A DNA stretch of 64,000 bases from Nostocoides sp. HKS02 (GCF_009707485.1 NZ_CP046121.1:186001-250000), one strand, 5' to 3'; positions 26,742 to 35,945 are shown, numbered from the stretch's first letter. The notes: generated by a model from the letters alone, not told the origin. Made by a program: numbers and translations.

Positions 26742-28750
26742 TGCTGCGGTTCTCACGACAGCGTGTCCACCGGGCCCCCACGCGCCCGGCTCGGGCTGCC
26801 CTCGGCGCCGCTGCCGTCCTGGTCACAGCCGTGGCCACCGGAGCCGTGGCCGCCAGTGCCGCCAGCGCGGCGCCCTCACCCATCGACGTCACGGTGTCCG
26901 CGACTCGGCTGACCGGTGACGTCCTCACCGGCGTGCTCAGCGTGCGCCAGGACGGCGTCCCCGTCCCCGTCGACGCCGGGAGCCTGCACGGCACCGTCAA
27001 CGGCACGGCATACCCCGTGACCGTGACCACGGCGAACCGGCCCAAGCGCGCCACGATGATCGTCGTCGACACCAGCGGATCCATGGGCACCCAAGGCATG
27101 GCGACCGTGCGCCAGGCAGTCAAGGTGTTCCTCGCCGACGCGCCGAAAGACGTTGCGGTCGGCCTGATCTCGTTTGCGGGCACGGCGGGGGTCGACGTGC
27201 CGCCCACCTCGAACCGCAGCCAGGTCCAGAACGTCGTCAACAGCCTGGTCGCCCGCGGCGAGACCACGCTCTACGACGCGCTCTCGCTCGCGGGGCCGGC
27301 GATGGCCGGCTACCAGGACCGCAGCCTGGTGCTCCTCAGCGATGGCGGCGACACCCGGAGCAAGGCCACCAAGGCCGGTGCCACCGCCTCCCTCACGAAG
27401 TACGGCGTGCGCGCCGAGGTGATCGGCTTCAACACGGCCGACAGTGACAACACCGTGCTCGCCGGCTTCGCCAAGGCAGGGGGCGGAACGCTCGCTGCCG
27501 CGTCCAACCAGAGCGCGGTCAAGGCCGCGTTCGAGGATGCCGCCAAGGCGCTGGACACCCAGGCCACCTTCTCGGTGAACGCCGGGAGCGCGACGAGTGG
27601 CACCCAGAAGGTCGTGCTCTCCGGAACCGTTGGGGGAGTGCCCTTCGAGGCCGCGACCCCGGTCGACTTCGGCGCCGCAGCCACCCCGACCGTGACGCCG
27701 ACGGAGCCGGCCCCGGTCGCCGGCTCGGCCGCGCCGGCGAGACTCGTCGCGCCCAAGGGCACGCCGATGGCCCTCATCGCAGCGATCGGCGCCGTCAGCC
27801 TGGGGCTGCTGCTGCTGACCGCGGCCTTCGTCGCACCGATGTTCCGCTCCAGCCGCAGCCAGCGGGTCGACTCGATCGAGCGGTACGTCACCCCGGGCAT
27901 GACCGTGACCACGGACAACCGCGCGGTCAGCCCGACCTCGATCACCACCAGCTTGGTCAACGTCGGCGACCGCATGATGGAGGGCCGCGAGTCGACCAGC
28001 AAGACCATGGCCCTCATCGACCGCGCCGACCTGCCGTTGCGTGCGGGGGAGTGGTGGGTGCTGCGGCTCGTGGCCCTACCGATCGGGATCGCGGCGGGCC
28101 TGGTGCTGTTCCGAGGCGGCGTCATCATGACCTTCTTCGCAGTCGTCGTCGGTGGCGCGCTCGGGTGGTTCCTCCCGGCGTTCGTCCTGCGATTCCTCGC
28201 CAAGCGCCGCGCCAAGAAGTTCGAGTCCCAGCTGCCCGATGTGCTGACCCTCGTCGCGAGCAGCCTGAGCACCGGGTTCTCGCTCCTGCAGGCACTCGAC
28301 GCGGTCGCGAAGGACGCTGCGGAGCCAGCGGCCAAGGAGTTCAGCCGCACCCTCGCCGAGACGCGCATCGGCGCGGACGTCGGCGACGCCCTCGAGCACA
28401 TGTCGGCCCGGATGCAGAGTGACAACATGCGCTGGACGGCCATGGCGATCCGGATCCAGCGCGAGGTCGGTGGAAACCTGGCCGAGACCCTGCGCACGAC
28501 CGCCAAGACCCTCCGCGAGCGGGAGGAGCTGGCCCGCCACGTGCGCGCGCTGTCCGCGGAAGGCCGGCTCTCGGCATACATCCTCATCGCCCTGCCGATC
28601 GGCATCTTCTTCTACACGATGATGACCAACCGCTCCTACGTGGAGCTCCTCTGGACCCGCGCGCTGGGTCTGGGCATGTTGGCGGGCGGGATCATCTCGC
28701 TCGGCATCGGCATGGCCTGGATGCGCAAAGTCGTGGATGTGAAGGTCTGA
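26738..28750 (+). CDS. tadB: VWA domain-TadB fusion protein
   Basis: 670 residues. An N-terminal signal peptide of about 40 residues is followed by an extracytoplasmic von Willebrand A domain (about 80-275) whose MIDAS loop, MIVVDTSGSMGTQ, is intact, with TTLYDALSLAG and LVLLSDGGDTRSK supplying the other metal ligands. A membrane helix (about 342-365) leads to a linker and two more helices. A TadB-type T2SS-F domain follows (about 490-620: LVASSLSTGFSLLQALDAVA, RIQREVGGNLAETLRTTAKTLREREEL), then a C-terminal helix pair. The TadB half is the pilus platform; the VWA half could bind matrix or pilin outside the cell. Confidence 0.9.
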   Translation: MMLRFSRQRVHRAPTRPARAALGAAAVLVTAVATGAVAASAASAAPSPIDVTVSATRLTGDVLTGVLSVRQDGVPVPVDAGSLHGTVNGTAYPVTVTTANRPKRATMIVVDTSGSMGTQGMATVRQAVKVFLADAPKDVAVGLISFAGTAGVDVPPTSNRSQVQNVVNSLVARGETTLYDALSLAGPAMAGYQDRSLVLLSDGGDTRSKATKAGATASLTKYGVRAEVIGFNTADSDNTVLAGFAKAGGGTLAAASNQSAVKAAFEDAAKALDTQATFSVNAGSATSGTQKVVLSGTVGGVPFEAATPVDFGAAATPTVTPTEPAPVAGSAAPARLVAPKGTPMALIAAIGAVSLGLLLLTAAFVAPMFRSSRSQRVDSIERYVTPGMTVTTDNRAVSPTSITTSLVNVGDRMMEGRESTSKTMALIDRADLPLRAGEWWVLRLVALPIGIAAGLVLFRGGVIMTFFAVVVGGALGWFLPAFVLRFLAKRRAKKFESQLPDVLTLVASSLSTGFSLLQALDAVAKDAAEPAAKEFSRTLAETRIGADVGDALEHMSARMQSDNMRWTAMAIRIQREVGGNLAETLRTTAKTLREREELARHVRALSAEGRLSAYILIALPIGIFFYTMMTNRSYVELLWTRALGLGMLAGGIISLGIGMAWMRKVVDVKV

Positions 28751-28751
28751 C

Positions 28752-29678
28752 ATGCCAGGAGTCATCATGCTCGTCGTCGCGCTCGCCGCCATCGGGCTCG
28801 CGTTGGTCACCATCGTCCTCGCGGTCTCGTGGGGAGCAGGCGAGGCGACCGGGGTCGCCCGTTCGCTCGCCATCATCGAGCGCCAGGTCGACAAGCACGA
28901 GGTCGGCCGCGCCGACCTGCCGGCGATGGAACGGCTCTTCCGGCCGTTCATGCAGAAGACCCGGGGGCTGGCCTACCGCCTCTCTCCGGACGGCACCTCG
29001 GACCGGATGACGCGCCGGCTCGACCTTGCCGGGAACCCGGGAAACTGGACCGCGGAACGGATCATGGGCGCCAAGGGCGGGCTGCTGCTCGGCTTCGCCC
29101 TGGTGGGCGTGCTGTTCGGTGGACTCGGCATGCGCGGCCTGCTCTATGCCGCGGTCGGCGCCGCGGCAGGGTTCTTCCTGCCGGACCTGTTGCTGATGAA
29201 CCTCGGCATGAAGCGCCAGGAGGAGCTGCGCCTCGGGCTGGCGGACGCCCTCGACATGCTCACGGTCTGTGTCGAGGCGGGCCAAGGCTTCGACGCGGCG
29301 CTGCTGCAGGTGGCGCGCAGTGTCGACGGACCCATCGCGGGTGAGTTCGCGCGGGTGCTGTCGGAGATCCAGATCGGCAAGAGCCGCGGTCAGGCGTTCA
29401 GCTCGCTGGCCGACCGGACCACGGTGCCTGAGGCGCGCAACTTCATCAGCGCCCTGGTCCAGGCTGACCGGCTGGGCCTGCCGATCGGCAACGTCCTGCG
29501 CGAGCAGTCGCACCAGATGCGGCTCGTGCGGCGTCAGCGCGCCGAGGAGAAGGCCCAGAAGGTGCCGGTGAAGATCCTGTTCCCCATGCTGCTGTTCATC
29601 TTCCCGGCGCTGTTCATCGTCATCATCGGCCCCGGTGCCATCCGCATGATCGACACGTTCAGCGGGCTCGGCCACTGA
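28752..29678 (+). CDS. tadC: TadC-like T2SS-F platform protein
   Basis: 308 residues, ATG one base after the tadB stop. Second inner-membrane platform protein. Helices near 5-30, 105-125 and 128-150 precede a T2SS-F domain (about 165-270) with LADALDMLTVCVEAGQGFDAALLQVA, EIQIGKSRGQAFSSLADRTTVPEARNFISALVQADRLGLPIGNVLREQ (cited in part) and a C-terminal helix. TadB and TadC are thought to heterodimerise under the TadA ring. Last gene of the pilus operon; the next gene converges. No prepilin peptidase (TadV/CpaA) is present in the window. Confidence 0.93.
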   Translation: MPGVIMLVVALAAIGLALVTIVLAVSWGAGEATGVARSLAIIERQVDKHEVGRADLPAMERLFRPFMQKTRGLAYRLSPDGTSDRMTRRLDLAGNPGNWTAERIMGAKGGLLLGFALVGVLFGGLGMRGLLYAAVGAAAGFFLPDLLLMNLGMKRQEELRLGLADALDMLTVCVEAGQGFDAALLQVARSVDGPIAGEFARVLSEIQIGKSRGQAFSSLADRTTVPEARNFISALVQADRLGLPIGNVLREQSHQMRLVRRQRAEEKAQKVPVKILFPMLLFIFPALFIVIIGPGAIRMIDTFSGLGH

Positions 29679-29746
29679 CCGAGGCGCAGGAACGGCAACG
29701 AATGCCGTGGGCGCGCCACACGTATGCCGTGAGCGCACCTGGGCGG

Positions 29747-30396
29747 TCAGCGCAACGTGTGGCCGACCGACTCCGACTTGACCAGACCCAGCCGCAGCGC
29801 CGCCATCACGGCGGAGGCGCGGTTGTGGGCACCGAGCTTCTCGTAGACCTTGGACACGTGGGTCTTGACCGTCGACTCGCTCATGTAGAGACGCTTGGCC
29901 ACCGCCGCGATGGAGTCGCCGGCGACCAGGCGGTCGAGCACCTCGGCCTCGCGCGGCGTGAGCCGGGGCTTGTCATTGGAGTCGCGTCGACGCAGGGCTT
30001 CGGCCAGGCCCGTGGCCATGAACGCCTCAGGTGCCACCGCGGCGCGGCGCACCGCGGCGATGACCTCGTCGGACGGGGCCGACTTGAGCACCAGCGCCGA
30101 GGCCCCGAGGTCGAGCGCCTCGAGCAGGGTCTCGTCGTCGTTGTGCATGGTCAGCACGACGATGCCCAGGCGGGGGAGGCCTCTCGGGCCGCGCGAGCGA
30201 GCACGAGCCCTGAGCCGTCGGGCATCGAGACGTCCACCACCAGCACGTGGATGAGGCTCTGCGCCAAGACCGAGCGACCCTCGGCGATGCCGCCGGCTTG
30301 GCCGACGACGGACAGATCGGGCTCGCTGTCGATCATCCGGCAGACAGCCTCACGGACAAGGGTGTGGTCGTCGATCACCACGACATTGATGGTCAT
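29747..30396 (-). CDS. LuxR/NarL-type response regulator (frameshifted)
   Basis: 216 residues after repair, ATG at 30396. The receiver part begins MTINVVVIDDHTLVREAV and has the phosphoacceptor in VLVVDVSMPDGSG. It loses frame after AREASP. The second frame resumes at VLTMHNDDETLLEALDLGASALVLK (switch Thr and signature Lys) and ends with an intact LuxR HTH: LTPREAEVLDRLVAGDSIAAVAKRLYMSESTVKTHVSKVYEKLG. One extra base in the five-G run at 30172-30176 restores SPRLGIVVLTM. Its start overlaps the kinase stop (ATGA). Being adjacent to the Tad operon, it may control pilus expression; that is inference. Confidence 0.85.
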
Positions 30397-32009
30397 GAGG
30401 GCTGCGGGATCCTTTCGTGAGAAAGCGTGGCGGACGGTGCCGCGCCGCGCGCTCGCATCCGCATGCGCACGGCCACTCCGTCGCCAGCGTAGGGGGTCAC
30501 GGTGATTTCGGCTCCCAGACCGTTCAACGGATGGGCAGCAAAGTCGCGCGGACCCAGCGAGCTCGTGCCGTCGTGGGCCATCCACAGCTCGACTCGCGGG
30601 GCGGCCACGTTGAGCCGGACCTCCACGGTCGTCGAGTTCAGCGAGTGACGGGCGTCGGCGAGCACCTGGAGAAACAGTCGGTAGATGAGGACCTCGGTGT
30701 GTGCAGGGAGGCGAAAGCCTGTCTCGCTCAGGTGGATCCGAGTGGTGACGCCTGAGCTGGACCCGAAGTTCTGGAGACGCGCGCCGATCAGGGCGCCGAG
30801 GCCGGTGTCGGGTCGCACCGCGATGCGTAGGTCGGCGATGTGCAGTCGCAGGTCGCCCAGCACGCGCGACACCTCGACGCGCAGGTCGTCGAGGCCCTCG
30901 GCGAGCGGCGAGCCCTGGTCGCGCGCGATGCGCCGCATGGCGTCCAGGCCGAACCCCAGGGCGACCATCTCCTGGGCGATCCCGTCGTGCATCTCACGAG
31001 CCAGGCGTTCGCGCTCCTCGAGGCCGGCGCGCTCGCGCAGACCCGCGAACAGCACGGACAGGTCGATGTTCGCCGAATGGCGGCCGGCGACCTCCTCGGC
31101 GGCGGCCAGGTCCTCGGTGGTGAAGGGCGTCACGAGCGGCCGGTCGGCCACGAGCAGGCCCAGCCGGTGGCCCTTGTCGTCGTTGAGCGGCACCACGATC
31201 ACCGACCTGGCCACGAGGTCGCCAGTCCACTCCGCCAGGGTGGACCTTCCCTGGTGCCAGGCCATGGCGAGGACCGAGCCCTCGTCCATCGGGTCGGGCC
31301 AGGGGGTGCGGTCGGCCCCACGGATGGCGAGCGGGACGGCGGGGTTGTCGCCGTAGCCGACGAGGACAGCGCTGCGCGCAGCGCGCATCCGGTTGGCGAG
31401 GTCCTGCAGGGCCATCTCGGCCGAGCCGGGGGCGTCGAATCCGGTGTCGAGGGTGTCGGCGAGCTCGTGGAGCCGCCTGAGCAGCAGTCCGGCCTCGGCC
31501 GCGACGTTGGGGTCGACGGCCGGCGGCGGGTCGTCCTCGAGTCGGTGGGACCACGCCCCGAGGAGGCCGAAGACGAGCGAGAGCAGGCAGGCCAACATGA
31601 TCCGCTGGGTCTCGAACTCGTCGACCACGTGAGCCCACCACGACACGCTCATGGCCGAGGTGAAGCCGATGACGAAGACGATGAGGGCGCCCCGCCGGCC
31701 GAAGTGCAGCCCGGCGTGGAAGGCGGGGATGAGGATGAGCAGTTTCGACCACGGACCGCCGTATCCCATCGCGACTCCCGCCACGAGGGCGGAGCAGCAG
31801 ACCAGGGCGAGTACCTGGGGGCGGCGCAGGACGGTGTTCTCGATGCTGATGTGGGGCAGCGCGGTCGCGGCGAGGTCGAGGGTGACCACCAGAAGGATCC
31901 ACGGCGCTGCGGCGAATCCCGCGCCATCGGCGACGGCGAACAGGGCCGTGATGACGGCAAGTCCGAGACGCAGCCTGGTCGCGACGGCAAGGCTGGGAAG
32001 CCAACGCAT
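30393..32009 (-). CDS. Sensor histidine kinase, NarL/DesK-type, with GAF-like region
   Basis: 538 residues. About six N-terminal membrane helices (to about 150), a GAF-like region (about 195-330), then a HisKA_3 dimerisation helix with the phosphoacceptor ERERLAREMHDGIAQEMVALG. The catalytic domain is weakly conserved. The N box reads FLQVLADARHSLN where EALtNAxKHA is usual, and the G1 region reads VELWMAHDGTSSLG without a clear DxGxG. ATP binding may be altered. Paired with the overlapping LuxR-type regulator downstream. The start at 32009 is followed by RWLPSLAVATRLRLGL. Confidence 0.85.
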   Translation of the reverse strand: MRWLPSLAVATRLRLGLAVITALFAVADGAGFAAAPWILLVVTLDLAATALPHISIENTVLRRPQVLALVCCSALVAGVAMGYGGPWSKLLILIPAFHAGLHFGRRGALIVFVIGFTSAMSVSWWAHVVDEFETQRIMLACLLSLVFGLLGAWSHRLEDDPPPAVDPNVAAEAGLLLRRLHELADTLDTGFDAPGSAEMALQDLANRMRAARSAVLVGYGDNPAVPLAIRGADRTPWPDPMDEGSVLAMAWHQGRSTLAEWTGDLVARSVIVVPLNDDKGHRLGLLVADRPLVTPFTTEDLAAAEEVAGRHSANIDLSVLFAGLRERAGLEERERLAREMHDGIAQEMVALGFGLDAMRRIARDQGSPLAEGLDDLRVEVSRVLGDLRLHIADLRIAVRPDTGLGALIGARLQNFGSSSGVTTRIHLSETGFRLPAHTEVLIYRLFLQVLADARHSLNSTTVEVRLNVAAPRVELWMAHDGTSSLGPRDFAAHPLNGLGAEITVTPYAGDGVAVRMRMRARGAAPSATLSHERIPQPS

Positions 32010-32123
32010 TGTCGCCTCCCATCTCGTGTCCCCGGCATCCAGCTGTCCACAGGCCAAGGCCAGACTAGTCCCCGTCCACACCTCCTCGCTGCCCTTTGGT
32101 GGTCAACACCCCGGCGCGTGAGC

Positions 32124-32903
32124 ATGGCGGGCATGGGGATCGCGGGATCGGTGGGGCCGGTTCGGGCGCAGGCCGCGGGCACTGCCCTGCGGTCCTTGCT
32201 CGACCTCGCGCTGCCCCTGTCCTGCGCCTCGTGCCAGGCCCCGGACCACCGCATCTGCCCGGCGTGCAGGCTCGCCGTCGCCGACTGTCTGTGGGCCGGT
32301 GGTCCACGAGCGGTCGCACCACGTCCAGCGCCTGCCGGCTTGCCCGAGGTGATCTCGGCCGGGCGCTACGAAGGGCCAGTCGCGCGACTCGTCAGCGCCT
32401 ACAAGGACGCCGGGCGGCGTGACTGCGCGGCCGTGCTGGGGGGCTTGCTCGCATCGTCGCTCGAGGCCAGCCTGGGGCGTCACGCGACCACCGCGCACCT
32501 CCTGCGTCGGGGCGACGGCCCGGTGCTGGTGGTGCCGGTCCCGAGCTCGCGGGCGGCGCGGCGTCGGCGCGGCGACGCGCCGATGGCCGACCTGGCCCGA
32601 CGCGCCTGCGACGAGTTCTCGCCGACCGAGCTGCTCCCGGCACCCGCGCTCGCACCCCGGCGGCGGGTCGCCGACCAGGCCGGCCTCACCGCGGCCCAGC
32701 GCGCCGCCAACCTCGAGGCATCCATGCAGGTGCGTCGGTCCTGGGAGCAGATCGTCGACGGCGCCGTCTGCGTCGTGGTCGACGACGTGCTCACGACCGG
32801 CGCGACGCTGGTGGAGGCTGCCCGAGCCCTGCGCGAAGCGGGTGCCCGCGAGGTCACCGCGGCCACGATCTGCGCCACCCAGCGCCGCGCCGCACGCCGG
32901 TGA
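32124..32903 (+). CDS. comF: ComF family phosphoribosyltransferase-like protein
   Basis: 259 residues. N-terminal zinc-finger pairs in CASCQAPDHRICPACR, an YEGPVARLVSAYKDAGRRD segment, and the PRPP-binding loop CVVVDDVLTTGATLVEAARALREAG, all hallmarks of ComF. In competent bacteria ComF helps handle incoming single-stranded DNA. In actinobacteria it normally follows lpqB directly, whereas here it lies about 17 kb away. I chose ATG 32124; a GTG six bases upstream is an equal alternative. Divergent from the sensor kinase. Confidence 0.92.
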   Translation: MAGMGIAGSVGPVRAQAAGTALRSLLDLALPLSCASCQAPDHRICPACRLAVADCLWAGGPRAVAPRPAPAGLPEVISAGRYEGPVARLVSAYKDAGRRDCAAVLGGLLASSLEASLGRHATTAHLLRRGDGPVLVVPVPSSRAARRRRGDAPMADLARRACDEFSPTELLPAPALAPRRRVADQAGLTAAQRAANLEASMQVRRSWEQIVDGAVCVVVDDVLTTGATLVEAARALREAGAREVTAATICATQRRAARR

Positions 32904-33028
32904 GGCGCCCGCCGAAGCCGCCGGCCCGATGCGACTGCAACCCTCGGTGGTCCCCGCTGTCGCATTGGGCTGGCGTGGTCTACCGTCGGTCTATGGCCCC
33001 CCTGGCCCTCGTGCAGCACGCGAACCCA

Positions 33029-33059
33029 GGGCGCCCCGGACGCGGTCCGGTTGGCGCCC
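33029..33059. terminator. Strong hairpin between comF and hpf
   Basis: GGGCGCC (33029-33035) pairs with GGCGCCC (33053-33059), and CCGGAC (33036-33041) with GTCCGG (33045-33050), leaving a GCG loop and a two-T bulge. It could terminate comF transcription or sit in the hpf leader. No T-run follows. It lies in the 265-base gap before hpf. Confidence 0.5.
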
Positions 33060-33168
33060 CGGTCCCGGGGACGGGCCTCCACCCCCCGGGGGAGAGCGGG
33101 GTGGTGCCGCGGCTGAGCGGGGTCTCGTCAGACCCGATTCGCGTACCCACCAACCCATGGAGGACCCC

Positions 33169-33834
33169 GTGGAGATTGTCGTCACCGGACGCCACCTGCA
33201 GGTTTCAGATCGATTCCGTGCCCACCTCGACGAGAAGCTGGCGAAGATTCCGCAGCTCGCCCCGCGCGTCCAGCGCGTCGACGTCGTGGTCAGTCACGAG
33301 CCCAACAAGCGACAGGCCAAGGCCTGTGAGCGGGTCGAGATCACCTGCCATGTCAAGGGGCCCATCGTGCGGTCCGAGGCGTGTCTGGACGACAAGTACG
33401 CAGCGCTCGACGTCGCGCTCGACAAGCTCATGGAGCGGCTGAGGCGCGCCCAGGACCGCAAGCGGGTGCACCGCGGACGCCGGTCGCCCGAGTCGGTGGC
33501 CCGCGCCACCGCGCGCATCACCGACGAGGCCGCGCCGACGGGCACCGAGGACCACGTGCACGCCGGCGCTCCTGACGGCGACCGCTTCGGCACCCAGGGC
33601 AACTCGCCGGTCGAGATCCGCGAGAAGATCCACGCCACCGTGCCCATGGGACTCGACCAGGCGGTGCGCGAGATGGAGCTCGTCGGGCACGACTTCTTCC
33701 TCTACCACGACGAGGAGACCGGCCAGCCGAGTGTGGTCTACCGGCGCCGTGGCTGGTCCTACGGCGTGATCCACCTCGACGTCGACCACGACGTCCGACG
33801 TGACCTCGACCCGGCCGCTCGCAAGGTCTCCTGA
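33169..33834 (+). CDS. hpf: Long-form ribosome hibernation-promoting factor
   Basis: 221 residues. The N-terminal domain (about 1-105), starting VEIVVTGRHLQVSDRFRAHLDEKL, binds the 30S decoding site. A basic linker is followed by the C-terminal dimerisation domain (about 160-221, with GHDFFLYHDEETGQPSVVYRRRGWSYGVIHL), so this is the long form that makes 100S dimers alone. I start at GTG 33169 because GGAGGA at 33159-33164 is ideally placed for it. The ATG at 33157 lies four codons upstream and overlaps that ribosome-binding site. Conserved neighbour of comF and secA in actinobacteria. Confidence 0.96.
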   Translation: MEIVVTGRHLQVSDRFRAHLDEKLAKIPQLAPRVQRVDVVVSHEPNKRQAKACERVEITCHVKGPIVRSEACLDDKYAALDVALDKLMERLRRAQDRKRVHRGRRSPESVARATARITDEAAPTGTEDHVHAGAPDGDRFGTQGNSPVEIREKIHATVPMGLDQAVREMELVGHDFFLYHDEETGQPSVVYRRRGWSYGVIHLDVDHDVRRDLDPAARKVS

Positions 33835-33946
33835 GCGTCACGCCCGGGTGCGGCGGGGCAACGGTGCTGGTCAACAGCGGTGTGCCAGACCTTCTGGGCG
33901 CACGGAAATGGTCGGCACCGAACCCCGCACGTGACAGGATGGCGTC

Positions 33947-34666
33947 GTGAGCAACGGCAGCGTGGACCACGACGGCGCACCCCGCGACGGGATGCTGACC
34001 GAACCGATCCGCGTCGTGATCGCCGACGACCACGTGCTCTACCGCCGCGGCCTACAGATGGTGGTGTCCCAGGAGGACGACATCGAGATCGTGGGCGAGG
34101 CCGGCGACGGCAAGGAAGCGGTCGACCGCACGGTCGAGCTGCTGCCCGACGTGGTCCTGATGGATGTCCGCATGCCCCTGACGTCGGGCATCGAGGCGTG
34201 CCAGACGATCAAGGCCGTCGTGCCGTCGACCAAGATCATCATGCTCACCATGTCCGACGAGGAGTCCGACCTCTACGAGGCGGTCAAGGCCGGCGCCAAC
34301 GGCTACCTCCTCAAGGACGTGCCGGGCGAGGAGATCGCCGCCGGGGTGCGTGCGGTGCACCACGGCGACTCGCTGATCTCGCCGTCGATGGCGTCCAAGC
34401 TGCTCGCCGAGTTCGCGCAGATGAGCAAGCGCCAGGGTGACCGTCCCACCGCCGTCGGCGCCCCACGCCTGACCGACCGCGAGCTCGAGGTGTTGCGGCT
34501 CGTCGCGCGCGGCATGGCCAACAAGGAGATCGCGCACGACCTGTTCATCTCCGAGAACACCGTGAAGAACCACGTCCGCAACATCCTGGAGAAGCTCCAG
34601 CTGCACTCGCGCATGGAGGCGGCCATGTATGCCGTCCGCGAGAACCTCCTCGAACCGGGCGAATGA
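33947..34666 (+). CDS. LuxR/NarL-type response regulator
   Basis: 239 residues, GTG start. The receiver domain (about 20-140) has IADDHVLYRRGL, the phosphoacceptor VVLMDVRMP, the switch threonine in IIMLTMSDEES and lysine in ANGYLLKD. A LuxR HTH (about 170-232) reads LTDRELEVLRLVARGMANKEIAHDLFISENTVKNHVRNIL (cited in part). All phosphorylation residues are intact, yet no kinase is adjacent, so it is an orphan here. This regulator is a frequent neighbour of hpf and the YcaQ-type gene in actinobacteria. Its stop overlaps the next ATG by four bases. Confidence 0.93.
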   Translation: MSNGSVDHDGAPRDGMLTEPIRVVIADDHVLYRRGLQMVVSQEDDIEIVGEAGDGKEAVDRTVELLPDVVLMDVRMPLTSGIEACQTIKAVVPSTKIIMLTMSDEESDLYEAVKAGANGYLLKDVPGEEIAAGVRAVHHGDSLISPSMASKLLAEFAQMSKRQGDRPTAVGAPRLTDRELEVLRLVARGMANKEIAHDLFISENTVKNHVRNILEKLQLHSRMEAAMYAVRENLLEPGE

Positions 34667-35859
34667 GCCTAACCGCTCCGGTGCGCCTCACGCGTGCCCA
34701 GGCGTGTCGGATCGGCTTGGCGGCGCAGGGTTTCGGCGTTCCGCGACCTGAGCCGTGGCAGGCGTCGGTGCGTCAGGTCCAGCGCGTCATCGACCAGGTG
34801 CAGGTCGTCCAGATCGACAGCGTCAACGTCGTGGCTCGCAGTCACTACCTGCCCTTCTTCTCCCGGCTCGGCCCCTATGACCGCGCCCTGGTCGACCGCG
34901 CCCGTGACCGGGCGCCACGTCGCCTCGTCGAGTACTGGGCCCACGAGGCGAGCCTCATCCCCCCGACCACGTGGCCGCTGCTCGACTTCCGAATGCGACG
35001 CGCCCGCGACGAGGCCTGGGGTGGGATGCGCCGGGTCGCCCACGAGCACCCCGAGCTGGTCGCCGCGGTGCTCGCCGAGGTCGCGGGTCGGGGCCCACTG
35101 ACCTCCCGTCAGGTGGAGTCCGCTCTCGAGCACGACCTGCCTCGACAGCGCGACGAGTGGGGCTGGAACTGGTCCCTGGTCAAGAACGCCCTCGAGCACC
35201 TGTTCTGGGCGGGACAGATCAGCTCGGCGGGGCGCACGAGCCAGTTCGAGCGACGGTATGCCGCGCTCGAACGGGTGCTGCCGCGCGCGGTTGCCGAGGG
35301 TGTCCTGCAACCTGACGCCAGGCTGGACGATGAGGTGGCCTTCGAGCGCTTGCTGATGATCGCCGCGCGGGCTCACGGCGTGGGAACCGAGCAGTGCCTG
35401 CGCGACTACTTTCGACTGCGTCCCCATCAGGCTCGTCCGGCGCTCGAGGCCCTGGTCGCGCGCGGGGAGCTCGTCCCGGCCGTCATCGAGGGGTGGCGCC
35501 GACCGGCATACCTGCATCCAGAGGCGCGGCGGCCGCGCGCGGTGCACGCGCAGGCCCTGCTCAGCCCCTTCGACTCGCTCATCTGGCAGCGGGAGCGGAC
35601 GGCGGCGTTGTTCGCGATGGACTTCCGACTCGAGTTCTACGTCCCGGCGCCGCAGCGGGTGTACGGCTACTACGTCATGCCCTTCCTCTTCGGGCAGGAC
35701 CTGGTGGCCCGCTGCGACCTCAAGGCAGACCGGGCCGCAGGGGTCTTGCGCGTCCACGCGGTGCACTGGGAGCCGGACGCGCCACCGCAGGCCAAGGCGG
35801 CGCTCGAGCAGGAGCTGGGTCTGCTGGCCGACTGGCTCGGCCTCGCCGGCGGCGCCTGA
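34663..35859 (+). CDS. Winged-helix DNA glycosylase of the AlkZ/YcaQ family
   Basis: 398 residues. HTH_42 superfamily: stacked winged helices forming a C-shaped DNA-binding protein. The catalytic strand reads VQIDSVNVVARSHY. QID corresponds to the Q-x-D motif of Escherichia coli YcaQ, which unhooks interstrand crosslinks, rather than the Q-x-Q of Streptomyces AlkZ. Other family marks are RLVEYWAHEASLIPP, VKNALEHLFWAGQI, LLSPFDSLIWQRERT and FYVPAPQRVYGYYVMPFLFGQDLVAR (cited in part). Predicted base-excision enzyme for bulky or crosslinked lesions. Coupled to the upstream regulator by an ATGA overlap. Confidence 0.88.
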   Translation: MSLTAPVRLTRAQACRIGLAAQGFGVPRPEPWQASVRQVQRVIDQVQVVQIDSVNVVARSHYLPFFSRLGPYDRALVDRARDRAPRRLVEYWAHEASLIPPTTWPLLDFRMRRARDEAWGGMRRVAHEHPELVAAVLAEVAGRGPLTSRQVESALEHDLPRQRDEWGWNWSLVKNALEHLFWAGQISSAGRTSQFERRYAALERVLPRAVAEGVLQPDARLDDEVAFERLLMIAARAHGVGTEQCLRDYFRLRPHQARPALEALVARGELVPAVIEGWRRPAYLHPEARRPRAVHAQALLSPFDSLIWQRERTAALFAMDFRLEFYVPAPQRVYGYYVMPFLFGQDLVARCDLKADRAAGVLRVHAVHWEPDAPPQAKAALEQELGLLADWLGLAGGA

Positions 35860-35945
35860 GCGGCGGAAGGCGGAAGGCGGAAAACCTCGGCAGGTTGTCC
35901 GGAAAGCGCTGTCTCCGCCGGGTGTATGGCAGATAGGTTGCGGCA

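Noticed and set aside
29675..29750. Terminator between tadC and the LuxR gene from the CTGACCG/CGGTCAG inverted repeat
   Set aside because: The arms are seven bases with a 62-base loop, too weak to support.
30840..32123. Long N-terminal extension of ComF
   Set aside because: It is the antisense shadow of the sensor kinase. ComF homology begins at about 32124.
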